A stretch of 64,000 bases of DNA from Anaerolineales bacterium (GTDB lineage: Bacteria > Chloroflexota > Anaerolineae > Anaerolineales > UBA11858), in NCBI GenBank assembly GCA_028278545.1, contig JANQED010000132.1, positions 154,874 through 218,873 of the forward strand, written 5' to 3'. Under the pieces are notes generated by a model that saw nothing but the letters and a program-made list of their open reading frames with translations, was not told the DNA's origin and did not search any database. A program made the translations under genes and the position numbers. Shown here piece by piece: positions 44,384-53,747 of the stretch (position 1 is its first letter; each line of letters starts with the position of its first letter).

Positions 44384-45148
44384 ATGTATGAGAGACCACT
44401 CGTAATAGCCTGTAGAGGGGATCGAGAGAATGCCCCCGAGAATACAATTCCTGCTTTTGAGAGTGCCATATCTAAAGGTGCTGATGGCATAGAACTTGAT
44501 GTCCACTACACAGCGGACAAAGAACTTGTTATCCATCATTTATTCAACTTGGGTCACACTGACAATGGAACAGGAATCGTCTGCGAACACACACTTGCCG
44601 AACTAAAGGCTCTGGATTCGGGAGGCTGGTTTGGAAAGCGATATACTGGAGAAACAAAGCCAACGTTGAGTGAAGCTTTAGACTATTGTAGAGGGAAAGT
44701 CCGATTTGAAATCGATATGAAAGATTCAAGTTTGGATTTTCTGCATAAGGTCATTCAAGAAGTAGAAAAGTACGATGTTGTCAACGATGTAGAATTAACA
44801 ACAGAGCAATATCCATTACTGGTGCATGCAAAAAAGGTGAATCCGCACATACGAACCGGAACGTTTTTCTACGAACCTCCTGATTGGATGCCAGTCCGCA
44901 TTGCGCAAAAGCACATTTATGATTGGGCAGCGTTATTAGAGATAAATGTTGTTCATTTGAATAGCGTGCTGATTACCCCCGATTTTGTTGATAAACTGCA
45001 TCAAAGTGGCTATGTGGTTTACGGTTCGAATTTAGATACTGAAGAACAGATACAAGAAGGTCTTGAGTTAGGAATAGATTCGTTTTCTACAGGCAAACTT
45101 GAAACAGCGATAAGTTTACGAAACAGGTATGTAGCATTGAATTCTTAA
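44384..45148 (+). CDS. Glycerophosphodiester phosphodiesterase-like protein with Cys replacing the first catalytic His
   Basis: A 254-residue TIM-barrel GDPD. The N-terminal signature normally reads HRG with a catalytic His; here it is CRGDRENAPENT, so C10 replaces that His. The remaining active-site residues appear intact: E37 and D39 in IELDVHYT and H51 in LVIHHL. This leaves activity in doubt. Base composition is clearly lower in GC than the neighbours, and codon use favours A/T-ending codons, both signs of recent acquisition. There is no signal peptide. No clear Shine-Dalgarno precedes the ATG. It stands alone between opposite-strand genes. Confidence 0.85.
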   Translation: MYERPLVIACRGDRENAPENTIPAFESAISKGADGIELDVHYTADKELVIHHLFNLGHTDNGTGIVCEHTLAELKALDSGGWFGKRYTGETKPTLSEALDYCRGKVRFEIDMKDSSLDFLHKVIQEVEKYDVVNDVELTTEQYPLLVHAKKVNPHIRTGTFFYEPPDWMPVRIAQKHIYDWAALLEINVVHLNSVLITPDFVDKLHQSGYVVYGSNLDTEEQIQEGLELGIDSFSTGKLETAISLRNRYVALNS

Positions 45149-45250
45149 AGCCAAAAGCCGCACAACCCCGCTCGCACCTAACCGGGCCAGCGTGCGAGAC
45201 GTTGGGTCTTGCCGTTTTTGAACTGCCTGCTGCTATGGGAAAGGTTAAAG

Positions 45251-46360
45251 TCAATCTCCTCTACGAAGAACGCCCGAGATGCGCTCCACATCACCGGAGC
45301 CGATCTTATGGTGGACATCCATTTGTGGATAGGGCATCTCTATGCCCGCTTCATTGAGAGCGTTGTAAATCGCCGTGTTGACCCGGTCGAACATGCGGCG
45401 GGTATCCCAGTACGAATCAAGCCACCAGCGCACCCGAAAGATCAAGGCCGAATCGCCAAACTCAAGGAATAACGCTTCTACCCGACGGTCTGTCAGCACA
45501 CCCTCGACCGTTTTGACAGCCTCGATCATCGTCTGGCGGGCGAGTTCCAAATCGACGCCATAGGCGATACCGACGTTCACTTGAAGGCGGTACTGGTCAT
45601 CGGGGTATGAGTAGTTGACCACCAGGCTCTTACCAATCAACGAATTTGGCACTACCACCATACGGTTGTCACGGGTACGGATGCGCGAACTGCGCAGACC
45701 GATATCCAGCACATCCCCCCAGGTATCCAGGTCCAATATCTCGATGCGGTCGCCTATGCGGAATGGGCGGTCGATCATGATCAAGAAACCGCTGATGGTG
45801 TCCGCCAGGGCAGATTGCGCTGCCAAAGCGATAGCCAGAGAGCCAATGCCCAAGGTAGCCACCAGGGCGCTGATATCGACATCGAAATGGCCCAACAGTG
45901 TTATCAGGGCAATCGAACCCAAAATGATCAGGGCGACGCGCCTGAAAAAGGGGAACAACTGCTCATCCAGGTCCGTTTCCGTGTGAACAGCTATCTCTCG
46001 TCCATACCAATCAAAGAAATTGAGCACAAATCGCCAGGCAAAGATCAGCCCGACCAGGAAGTAAAGGACATAAAAGAGGTCATTTAGCCATGACGCCCAA
46101 GATTCTGGCAAAAAATTCAACCGACTCAGGGAAATATCGAAAGCGAGCACAACAACCAGCATATAGAGCGGCACCCGCAGGGCATCCACTACAGCATTAT
46201 CAAGGGTGGTTTTGGTCTTTCGAACCAGTCCTCCAAAACCGCGATCAAGGATTAACTTCACCAACCAGCGCCCCAGGAGCAAAGCAGCCAGGACAATCAG
46301 CAGGGAAATACCCATATTTAGCCATTGATCAGCAGCAAGACCTAAAAACACAAAATCCAT
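45251..46360 (-). CDS. MscS-family mechanosensitive channel
   Basis: A 369-residue channel with about five predicted membrane helices. The pore-lining helix is the Gly/Ala-rich ISALVATLGIGSLAIALAAQSALADTISGF segment (residues about 165-195). The beta domain follows with RPFRIGDRIEI and DLGLRSSRIRTRDNRMVVVPNS, which is the classic MscS-beta signature. It opens under membrane tension to release solutes at hypo-osmotic shock. AAAGGAGG precedes the ATG, 15 bases after the D-cysteine desulfhydrase stop codon, so it is probably the last gene of the selB operon. Confidence 0.93.
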   Translation of the reverse strand: MDFVFLGLAADQWLNMGISLLIVLAALLLGRWLVKLILDRGFGGLVRKTKTTLDNAVVDALRVPLYMLVVVLAFDISLSRLNFLPESWASWLNDLFYVLYFLVGLIFAWRFVLNFFDWYGREIAVHTETDLDEQLFPFFRRVALIILGSIALITLLGHFDVDISALVATLGIGSLAIALAAQSALADTISGFLIMIDRPFRIGDRIEILDLDTWGDVLDIGLRSSRIRTRDNRMVVVPNSLIGKSLVVNYSYPDDQYRLQVNVGIAYGVDLELARQTMIEAVKTVEGVLTDRRVEALFLEFGDSALIFRVRWWLDSYWDTRRMFDRVNTAIYNALNEAGIEMPYPQMDVHHKIGSGDVERISGVLRRGD

Positions 46361-46375
46361 CGCCAGCCTCCTTTA

Positions 46376-47344
46376 TCAACGATCTAGCACATCACGATAT
46401 TTATCCGCCAACAATGCCGGGGTGCCGCCCGTATGCCAGAAGAGGACGGTCTCATCTTTTGAGAAAAAACCTTTGCGGATCAGGTCGATCATGCCCGCCG
46501 CCGCCCGGCCAGTATAGACCGGATCGAGCAATATGCCCTCGAATCTTGCAAAGAGGTGGACAGCTTCACGATCCCGGGAATTCATGATCCCATAGCCCTC
46601 ACCCGTATAATCGGCATTGACGAGCACCTGGTCTGGCTCAAAGCTGGTCGGCGCACCCAAAAATCCCGCCGTTTCCGAGGCCAGCGCCGCAATGCGCGCC
46701 TGTAAGACATCTTTGGGTTCATCCACACTGATGCCTAAGACCTTGCCCGGAAAACCCGTCAGGTGCGCCCCGGCCACCATGCCAGCCTGGGTCCCCGCGG
46801 ACGACGAGGCAAAGACGACCCAATCTGGGCTGACATCCTGGTCGATCAATTCCTGGATCGCAAAGGCAAAGGCTGATGCGCCCACCGGGTTTGAACCGCC
46901 GTAAGGGACCAGATAAGGCTTCCGACCAGCTTTTTGAGCGGCTTCGAAAGTGGCCTGCATGGTCTGCTCCCTTTCACTCATCTGCGTCCAGACTATTTCG
47001 GCGCCAAACAGTAAATCCAAGAGCAAGTTCCCCGAAGGCTCAGACGGGCGGTCGCCCGCTAATACCAGAATGCAATCCAGGCCCTGTTGGGCGGCGGCGG
47101 CAGCTGTCTGTCGGCAGTGATTCGATTGCACCGCGCCGGCAGTGATCACCGTTCTGGCCTGCCGGGATTGAGCTTCCGCCAGCAGATATTCTAGCTTGCG
47201 GGTTTTATTGCCGCCAAAGGCCAGGCCGGTCTGGTCATCGCGCTTAATCAGCAGCCGCGGACCGCCAAGTTCAGCACTCAAGTGCGGCAGTTCGTCAACA
47301 GGGGTGGGTAAATGGGCTATTTTCAATCGGGGAAGTGATTTCAC
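46376..47344 (-). CDS. D-cysteine desulfhydrase / ACC deaminase-family PLP enzyme
   Basis: A 322-residue fold-type II PLP enzyme. The cofactor Lys is in FGGNKTRKLEYLL near residue 47; GAVQSNHCRQTAAAAA is the phosphate/substrate loop. The C-terminal TGGTPALL is also typical. These mark the D-cysteine desulfhydrase (DcyD) and 1-aminocyclopropane-1-carboxylate deaminase group; the two are hard to tell apart by sequence. It starts at a GTG that overlaps the previous gene's stop codon by one base. The desulfhydrase would release sulfide from D-cysteine. Being tightly coupled to selB, a link between sulfur and selenium handling is worth considering. Confidence 0.88.
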   Translation of the reverse strand: MKSLPRLKIAHLPTPVDELPHLSAELGGPRLLIKRDDQTGLAFGGNKTRKLEYLLAEAQSRQARTVITAGAVQSNHCRQTAAAAAQQGLDCILVLAGDRPSEPSGNLLLDLLFGAEIVWTQMSEREQTMQATFEAAQKAGRKPYLVPYGGSNPVGASAFAFAIQELIDQDVSPDWVVFASSSAGTQAGMVAGAHLTGFPGKVLGISVDEPKDVLQARIAALASETAGFLGAPTSFEPDQVLVNADYTGEGYGIMNSRDREAVHLFARFEGILLDPVYTGRAAAGMIDLIRKGFFSKDETVLFWHTGGTPALLADKYRDVLDR

Positions 47345-48447
47345 TAAAGACTCCTTTTCACCAATACATTCGTACGTGCGCGTCTACGATGCCGCATTAA
47401 CTCCAAAATTCGTGGCAAATTCTCTGTATACAATTTATGCAAAATGGGTCGGACGGGGTAATCGTAAGCGCCAATGGTGCGCAAAACCCTGCCGCCCAAG
47501 CCGCGCTTGAAACGGTACACCCCCCACATCGAATCGCTCTCATCGAATACGTCTGGCGCGCCCCACAGGTCATAGACCATGCAGCCCTTCTCTTTAGCCC
47601 TGCGCATGGCTTCCCATTGCAGCAAATAGTTGGGCATTTTCTTGCGCTGAATATCGCGAGACATCCCGTGAAGGTACCAGGCACGGTTAGCGAGGTGGAA
47701 AAGCATCAACGCGCCAACAGGCTCGCCCTCCACCTCTGCGACCAGGGGTGTCAGCATATCGTTCTCCAGGAATGTGCTCCACAGGCTGTGATAATAATCT
47801 TCGCTACGGATGACAAACCCGTCTCTTACTGAAGTCTCGGCGTACATGCGATAGAGAAGCTCGAAATCTTCCCGGGAACCCACGCGTACTGTGACTCCCT
47901 GGCGAATGGCATATCGCACGTTATAGCGTGTCTTCTGCTTCATGCGAGCCAACATCTCGTCTTCGGGAGCAGTGAGGTCCACCAGCACGGTATTTCGAAA
48001 CTGAATCTGCTCTTTTGAGGACTTCCATCCCAGGCCATCTAGCTCGGTGCCGACGTTTTCGCCCAGACGGTCCTCCTGGGCATCTGGATCGCCAGGTACC
48101 CCCATCCCCAGGGGGACATCAGGATCGATTTTGATAAATATGGCGCCCTTCTCGCGAGCTAACACCTGCAGATCATCCAGTACCCGCCTGCAGAGAGCAT
48201 TATCGCCCCAATCTCGCAATAACGGCCCTTTAGGGACATACAAAACGCGCAGCCGCGCCGCAAAGCCGGCAATGGGAATGCTGCGCTGCAATATCAAAGC
48301 AGCCGCGTCGGGGGTTCGCTCATCGCCCCAGGCCTGATGAAGGGCCTCCCAGCCAAATTTTGATTTCACCTCTCCCCACTGCCAGCTCTGCAACAAGTGG
48401 GGCTCGGGGAAAGAGGCGATGATCGTGTTCCAGGTTTCGGAATTCAT
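47344..48447 (-). CDS. FemAB-like aminoacyltransferase
   Basis: About 367 residues from an ATG at 48447; a GTG at 48471 overlapping the selB stop codon is also possible. It belongs to the FemX/FemAB/lipid II:glycine glycyltransferase family with twin GNAT folds. Visible family features are LLQSWQWGEVKSKFGW near the N-terminus, KQKTRYNVRYAIRQGV near the middle and MSRDIQRKKMPNYLLQWEAM later. These enzymes add amino acids from charged tRNA to the lipid II stem peptide. It lies between selB and the desulfhydrase gene, translationally coupled to the latter. The bridging residue is unknown. Confidence 0.88.
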   Translation of the reverse strand: MNSETWNTIIASFPEPHLLQSWQWGEVKSKFGWEALHQAWGDERTPDAAALILQRSIPIAGFAARLRVLYVPKGPLLRDWGDNALCRRVLDDLQVLAREKGAIFIKIDPDVPLGMGVPGDPDAQEDRLGENVGTELDGLGWKSSKEQIQFRNTVLVDLTAPEDEMLARMKQKTRYNVRYAIRQGVTVRVGSREDFELLYRMYAETSVRDGFVIRSEDYYHSLWSTFLENDMLTPLVAEVEGEPVGALMLFHLANRAWYLHGMSRDIQRKKMPNYLLQWEAMRRAKEKGCMVYDLWGAPDVFDESDSMWGVYRFKRGLGGRVLRTIGAYDYPVRPILHKLYTENLPRILELMRHRRRARTNVLVKRSL

Positions 48448-48467
48448 CTCTGGTCGCTGATAACTGG

Positions 48468-50396
48468 TCACTGGTTCTTCAACCCGCGCACATCCCCCAC
48501 CCGCACGGTGACTCCGATGGCATCCAGGTGTTCGAGAAAAGCCAGGATGTATTTTCGGCTGGTGTTGAAATGATCACGAACCTGGGCCACACTGATGTTC
48601 CCTTCTGCACCCAGGATTTCGCGCAACTCGGCCACCATTTTCTCGTAGTCCTCCCGGCGAAAGACAACCTCACCGGAAAGCGGGATCAACTCCCCAGAAT
48701 CGACTAAGGCATTGTAGATTTCTTCTCCAACTGCGTCAACACACTCCTTTACAGACGGCGGTGAGTAGGGATTCGCCTTAAACTCTCCCAGCAAACCATC
48801 GACGGTCTTCTGCTGTTCTCCAGCGAAATCTACAAAATGTCCAGGCCGCTTCACCACCGGAACGGCACTGACCCCCGGCAGTTCGCCACGCAGCGAAATT
48901 TCTTCCAAGCGTCCCTCTGCGGCAAGGCTTTTCAGCAAAGCATCGAAAATCCTCGCCGAAATGCCCAGACGACTCTTTAGTTCTTCCCGAGGGACTCCAT
49001 GCCGCAAGGGGTAATCCTGATGATAGTCCACCACCGCATCTTCGGCGCGCTGCGCTAATTGACTCCAATATCCGCGGCTGGCTATCAAAGCATTCGGCTG
49101 CTTCCGGGGATCGCCGCCCAAGGAGATCACCCGTCCACCCGCGCTGAGCTCGTCATAAGCCTCGAAGACAACCGACTGATCCAGGCTGGCCCGGCTGACC
49201 ACATCCTTGAAGGGAGCTGCTCCAAGGGGTGACAATGCCTGCAAGAAGATCTCGGCTGGAGTGCCTTGCGCCAGGGTTTCGAAACGATCCAGAGCATCCT
49301 TATCGAAACGCTTATAACGCCCCTTGGGATGGGGGTCCACTACCACCCCACCCCCAACCGTTTCGGTTGGGGAGGGACGTCGAAGGATATACCGGTCACC
49401 CCGCACAGCCACGATTGGATCGGGGAACTCCAACTGCAGCCAGCCCTCCTCGCCTGGCCTGAGCAACTCCGCGCCTAACAACCGCAAGCGCGCCATCACC
49501 TCGGCTGCGCCCAAAAACAATTTCATTTCTGTATTGTGTTTGACAGGCTGAGTGGCTTCAGGCAGGAGACGAAAATACACATCCATGCGCCGGGTGGGCT
49601 GGTAATCACCGGGACGAGAAACCACATCCCCTCTCTGGATTTGATCGAGATCGACGCCAGATATATTGATGGCTGTTCGACTGCCTGGAACCGCGCTTTG
49701 GGTCTTGCGTTTATGTGTTTGCAGCCCCCGAACACGGCCCCGCAAATCCTGGGGGAGGACGGATACCTCATCCCCAGCCTGTAAACGACCATCGGTGAGC
49801 GTGCCTGTGACCACCGTTCCAAAACCAGACACTGTGAAGGCGCGGTCGATGGAGAGGCGCGGGCGGCCCAAATCAGGGCGGGGAGGCTTTTCGGTCAAGG
49901 TCAGCTCAAGGGCGTTCAGCAGTTCGGGAATACCCTCCCCAGTTCGGGAAGAGACGCGCACCAGGGGAGCAGAATCCAGCACGGTTCCAGAAAGCGTATC
50001 CCGCACATCGGCCTCGACCAACTCAAGCCATTCGGGATCATCAACCAGGTCGATTTTGGTCAGAGCGACGACCCCGCCACGTATCTGCAACAAATCCAAA
50101 ATAGCCAGGTGCTCGCGGGTCTGCGGCATCACGCCTTCATCCGCGGCGACCACAAACAAGGCCGCGTCAATCGCCCCCACACCAGAAAGCATGTTTTCGA
50201 TGAAATCCCGATGGCCCGGAACATCGACGATGCCAATGTTCTCACCGTTGGGGGTGGTAAGCCAGGCAAAGCCCAAGACGATGGTTAGCCCGCGCTCCTG
50301 TTCTTCTCGGAGGCGGTCCGGGTGTGTGCCGGTGAGCGCCTCGATGAGTGCCGACTTACCGTGATCAACATGCCCTGCTGTTCCTATAACGCGCAT
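48468..50396 (-). CDS. selB: Selenocysteine-specific elongation factor SelB
   Basis: A 642-residue translational GTPase. G1 is GHVDHGKSALIEALTG, G3 is DVPGHRDFIENM and G4 is TKID. Domain II/III follows to about residue 340. The C-terminal third (about 400-640) carries winged-helix domains that bind the SECIS hairpin, ending in a segment with NTSRKYILAFLEHLD. The initial GTPase signature differs from EF-Tu in the places typical of SelB (DRLREEQERGLTIVLGFAW). The ATG at 50396 has AAAGG seven bases upstream; one at 50402 is possible. It shows this organism decodes UGA as Sec and supports the Sec peroxiredoxin. selA, selC and selD are not in this window. Confidence 0.96.
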   Translation of the reverse strand: MRVIGTAGHVDHGKSALIEALTGTHPDRLREEQERGLTIVLGFAWLTTPNGENIGIVDVPGHRDFIENMLSGVGAIDAALFVVAADEGVMPQTREHLAILDLLQIRGGVVALTKIDLVDDPEWLELVEADVRDTLSGTVLDSAPLVRVSSRTGEGIPELLNALELTLTEKPPRPDLGRPRLSIDRAFTVSGFGTVVTGTLTDGRLQAGDEVSVLPQDLRGRVRGLQTHKRKTQSAVPGSRTAINISGVDLDQIQRGDVVSRPGDYQPTRRMDVYFRLLPEATQPVKHNTEMKLFLGAAEVMARLRLLGAELLRPGEEGWLQLEFPDPIVAVRGDRYILRRPSPTETVGGGVVVDPHPKGRYKRFDKDALDRFETLAQGTPAEIFLQALSPLGAAPFKDVVSRASLDQSVVFEAYDELSAGGRVISLGGDPRKQPNALIASRGYWSQLAQRAEDAVVDYHQDYPLRHGVPREELKSRLGISARIFDALLKSLAAEGRLEEISLRGELPGVSAVPVVKRPGHFVDFAGEQQKTVDGLLGEFKANPYSPPSVKECVDAVGEEIYNALVDSGELIPLSGEVVFRREDYEKMVAELREILGAEGNISVAQVRDHFNTSRKYILAFLEHLDAIGVTVRVGDVRGLKNQ

Positions 50397-50440
50397 TCGC
50401 ATCCTTTATCGTAACTGATCACCGATTCCTGTTTATGCAA

Positions 50441-50480
50441 AAAGCCGCTGACCGCGCCACGATGGACAACGGTCAGCGGC
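50441..50480 (-). terminator. Terminator after the coiled-coil gene
   Basis: On the minus strand GCCGCTGACCG and CGGTCAGCGGC form an 11-bp stem with TTTTTGC after it. It ends the transcript of the coiled-coil gene ahead of selB. Confidence 0.85.
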
Positions 50481-50496
50481 ACAGAAACAAGCCCTT

Positions 50497-51675
50497 TTAG
50501 CGCAGGCCACCCTGGAAGCGTTCGTGATCAGCCGTCCAGTCTCGGACAATTTCAAGCATTGCGTGAAGGCGCTTCCAGGAGAACTCGGTAACTTCGCCTA
50601 ATAAGTCCTGAAGCTCCTGCAGGCCATCTTCCATCAACGTTACCCGATCAGCGATCCTCTCAAGGCGGCGGTTGGTATCGCTTTGCTGCTCGTCGTGCGA
50701 GAGCATATAGTTCGTCCAGCGCTTCTGATCATCAGCCTTAAAAGTATTCCATTCCTGGCGGAAACGTTCTTCAGATAGCCGCTGCATTTCGGTCAACTCG
50801 TTAATGCGGCGTTCCACTTTCTGGCTGAGTTCTTCTGAAACCTGGTTTGTGCGTTTGACCTCCTGAAGCGTTTCGTCAAGGGAACGTAGATGCTCATCAA
50901 TATCTGCTGCCTGAGCCTCGATGGTTTCAAAGCGCGTCGCCCAATCTTTCCAGGTCTTTTCGCGCTCAGCCTCAGCCGAAGTTTGTTTATTGAAAAAGGC
51001 TGTTTGGGCTTCGGTGCGCTCCTGATCAACCGCAACCAATTCCTTCAAACGCGCTTCAACCCGCTTGAACTCAGCATCGAAGACCTCAAAACGCCCGCGG
51101 AACTCGTCTGAGCGCTTGCGTAGCGCCGAGACTTCTCCATGTAAATCCGTCAGTCGCTGCGAATCTTGATTGCGCCCATCTTCGAGGACGCGATTGGTAC
51201 GATTCTGATCTTCAATCCGCAAGCGCAGTTCATCCAAAGCCTGATTGAGGCCATCTATTAGATTCGAAAGCCGTTTCTCCTCTAGCTCGCGTGCTTCCAA
51301 ACCCTCATGAATGGACGGGATAGATTTTGTCAGTTTTTGCGCCTCAATCAGGCTGGCTTCAACACCTTGAACCTCAATCCGAAGCAACTTCTTTACTTCC
51401 GAATCCTGTTGTTCAGAAAGCTGCTTCTGCTGGTTGGCCCATTGGCTGAACTCGGCCCGATTGCTGGCGATCACTTCATCGATCAAGTCCAAACGCCCCA
51501 TCACAGCCTTTAGACGAGTTACTTCACTTTCGAGTGACTTATTCTCTTGCTCGGCTGTTCTCAGTTTCCCCTCTAAGGTAACGATACGATCTCTCAACTG
51601 GGTGATGACGTTCTTATCTTTACGGCGTTCTTCATCAATCCACTCGAGGCGTTTTTCGAGTTGCTGTAATTCCAT
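50497..51675 (-). CDS. Coiled-coil protein
   Basis: A 392-residue, almost wholly helical protein. Heptad-like patterns of Leu, Glu, Arg and Lys run from about residue 4 to 360, with no membrane span or enzyme motif. No signal peptide. It looks like a structural or scaffolding protein similar in kind to SMC-like rods without head domains. AGGAGAAATTGG precedes the ATG and an extended -10 promoter lies upstream. It may be separate from the antiporter operon that ends just before it. Function unknown. Confidence 0.8.
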   Translation of the reverse strand: MELQQLEKRLEWIDEERRKDKNVITQLRDRIVTLEGKLRTAEQENKSLESEVTRLKAVMGRLDLIDEVIASNRAEFSQWANQQKQLSEQQDSEVKKLLRIEVQGVEASLIEAQKLTKSIPSIHEGLEARELEEKRLSNLIDGLNQALDELRLRIEDQNRTNRVLEDGRNQDSQRLTDLHGEVSALRKRSDEFRGRFEVFDAEFKRVEARLKELVAVDQERTEAQTAFFNKQTSAEAEREKTWKDWATRFETIEAQAADIDEHLRSLDETLQEVKRTNQVSEELSQKVERRINELTEMQRLSEERFRQEWNTFKADDQKRWTNYMLSHDEQQSDTNRRLERIADRVTLMEDGLQELQDLLGEVTEFSWKRLHAMLEIVRDWTADHERFQGGLR

Positions 51676-51730
51676 TCCAATTTCTCCTGATTACACAGGT
51701 TCTCTCACACAAGAATTGTCAAGCGGAAAA

Positions 51731-51739
51731 ATTATAGCA
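51731..51739 (-). promoter_or_regulatory. Extended -10 promoter element
   Basis: TGCTATAAT on the minus strand, 55 bases before the coiled-coil gene's ATG. The extended TG compensates for the lack of a clear -35 box. Confidence 0.55.
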
Positions 51740-51753
51740 CGAACACGTTTATC

Positions 51754-53154
51754 TTAAGGTGTCAGGCTGCCAAAAGTCCCTGAAATCGATGTCAGCGCAG
51801 GCACAAACCACTGAGGGAATATTCCGATGATGAACATCGCGCTTACCCCCAGCAAGATAATGATGTTGGAGAATATTCGTCCCCTATCATCTTGCGGGCC
51901 GGATACCTCTTCTGGGCCCATAACCAATACTGCCAAAGAGCGCAACCCGCCAATCAGCAGGCCTGCGCTTCCTAAAACCGCCCCCAGGCTGATCCAAACT
52001 CCATAGACGGCTGACTGTTCCCAAAGAATTAGATAGGTAGGAAATCCACCCAGCAAAGGAATCCCAACCAGGGAGAATTGAGCCAGGACAAGGCCTGCCC
52101 CGATGATGGGGTATTTGCGCCCAAGCCCCTGAACCGCATGAAACCGTAGATCTTCAGAATGTGCTTTCAAATTAGATAAAGAAAACGCCCAAACACCTAA
52201 GGCCAGAATCCTGGGAATATACAAAGCGAAGAGCATTTGATCCCCTTCAGGAAGACCTATCGTCAGGAAAGTACGCCCTGTTTCAAGGATCATTGCGAAG
52301 CCTAATATGCGTCCAAGATGGCGCTGAAAGGCCGCCCAAGCCCCGCCTACCAGGACCATTAAGATCCCCAAAAAACGAAAAATATCCAACAGATCTATTT
52401 CTTCATACAAAGATGGGTAACGCTGCATGAAGCCGACAGGAAATAAAACGCCAATGCTGATCATTGTCGAGATGACAAAAGCAGTTACATAGGGATGGGC
52501 GGTCTCCGTCAGCATGGGTATCCAGCCATGCAGAGGGAAAATCCCAAGATGGAAGGCGAAACCAAACCCCAGGAAGATCGCTGCACGGACGATATCCTGC
52601 GTATTCCCGGCTTCAACTTCAATACCGCTCAAAAACCACCCCGCTAATAAAATAAAAGGGACACCCAATGTCTGGTAAGTGAGAAACCGCAGCACACCCC
52701 GATTTACCGATTTCCCTATGGGTGTCAGCATCAACACACTCAGTAAAACAGCCACTTCAATCAACAGCGCAGCATAAAGGATCGGCTGGACCGCTAATGC
52801 GGCTATCCATATGGCGACACTTGCCAATCCCAGTGGGATAAACAAGGGCGGTGTGGATATCCCTAAAGCGCCAATAAACCAAAATGCGAGCACAATATAG
52901 AACAAAGCAACTTGAGGGCGATCAAGATTTGATATCACAAAGCTACGGCCCGCAACGGTAAGTTGCTCCTGAATTTTGAACGCCCAGGGGCCAAATGTGA
53001 TCACTTCACCAACTTCGAGCCACCAGGCCAATCCAGACAGGATCAATGCCGTCAGAATAGCAACGATCATCGATATCGTTCGACGCCGCAACAGGAAGAT
53101 CAGCACAAAAGCTATCACCCCCGGTACTACAATCCACAAAATAGGTGTGCTCAT
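51754..53154 (-). CDS. Proton-antiporter-like (NuoN/MrpD family) membrane subunit
   Basis: A 466-residue protein with about thirteen hydrophobic helices. Around residues 200-240 the sequence HLGIFPLHGWIPMLTETAHPYVTAFV matches the Proton_antipo_M core shared by Complex I NuoL/M/N and Mrp antiporters. The lysine usual in helix 7 of NuoN and MrpD seems to be replaced here, which would alter ion translocation. ATG overlaps the previous gene's stop codon by four bases. It is the third gene of a membrane-only operon with no redox subunit alongside. Confidence 0.85.
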   Translation of the reverse strand: MSTPILWIVVPGVIAFVLIFLLRRRTISMIVAILTALILSGLAWWLEVGEVITFGPWAFKIQEQLTVAGRSFVISNLDRPQVALFYIVLAFWFIGALGISTPPLFIPLGLASVAIWIAALAVQPILYAALLIEVAVLLSVLMLTPIGKSVNRGVLRFLTYQTLGVPFILLAGWFLSGIEVEAGNTQDIVRAAIFLGFGFAFHLGIFPLHGWIPMLTETAHPYVTAFVISTMISIGVLFPVGFMQRYPSLYEEIDLLDIFRFLGILMVLVGGAWAAFQRHLGRILGFAMILETGRTFLTIGLPEGDQMLFALYIPRILALGVWAFSLSNLKAHSEDLRFHAVQGLGRKYPIIGAGLVLAQFSLVGIPLLGGFPTYLILWEQSAVYGVWISLGAVLGSAGLLIGGLRSLAVLVMGPEEVSGPQDDRGRIFSNIIILLGVSAMFIIGIFPQWFVPALTSISGTFGSLTP

Positions 53155-53744
53155 GTGCCCCCTTCCAAACCCGCGGCATTGAAATATGATCCGGTCAGCG
53201 CTAGCCCCAGCGTGACAACTGCTAGCATGGCATTAACCAACAAGGATGTCTCCATCGTTGCATAAAATATCTCAAAGCCAGAGAGCACCGTCAACAAACC
53301 GATAATGATACGCACCGGTTGGGCGGTCAACCCCAGGTGAAAGAGGCCCAGCCCAATCAACAATAATCCCGCCATAATCTGCACCTCCGAGGCCCGTAAT
53401 ACCCAACGCGCCACGCTCGGAGTCAAAGCGAAAGCCACAAAGCCCACAAAACCCGCAATGAAGAAGCGGAACAGCGTACCGCTCACCCACCCGCCTAATT
53501 GATCCTCCCAGGCCTCAGCACTGTCAACCAGCCCCATCCCCAGTATAGCTGCAGAAATCCAACCCGTGATCAATTTGACCACCGCATACTCGACGGGCCA
53601 TACCAAAGCAACGAAAATAAATATACCGACGTATTGAGCGCCCAAAGCGGTGATGGACACTCGCCAATCGCGGCTGACCAGCAATATCAGGGCAGTGATC
53701 CCAACCCAGACAACTGCGAACGGGGCCACAGCTGTAACATTCAT
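53151..53744 (-). CDS. Small membrane subunit, NuoK/MnhC-like C-terminus
   Basis: A 197-residue protein with about six helices. The second half (from about 120) has the three-helix pattern of NuoK/MrpC (GLLLIGLGLFHLGLTAQPV and LSGFEIFYATMETSLLVNA) with an acidic residue in the membrane. The first half is not recognised and may stand in for another small subunit. It sits between the two large antiporter-like genes, a few bases from each. That supports an assembly analogous to the Mrp/Complex I membrane arm. Confidence 0.7.
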   Translation of the reverse strand: MNVTAVAPFAVVWVGITALILLVSRDWRVSITALGAQYVGIFIFVALVWPVEYAVVKLITGWISAAILGMGLVDSAEAWEDQLGGWVSGTLFRFFIAGFVGFVAFALTPSVARWVLRASEVQIMAGLLLIGLGLFHLGLTAQPVRIIIGLLTVLSGFEIFYATMETSLLVNAMLAVVTLGLALTGSYFNAAGLEGGT

Positions 53745-53747
53745 CCT

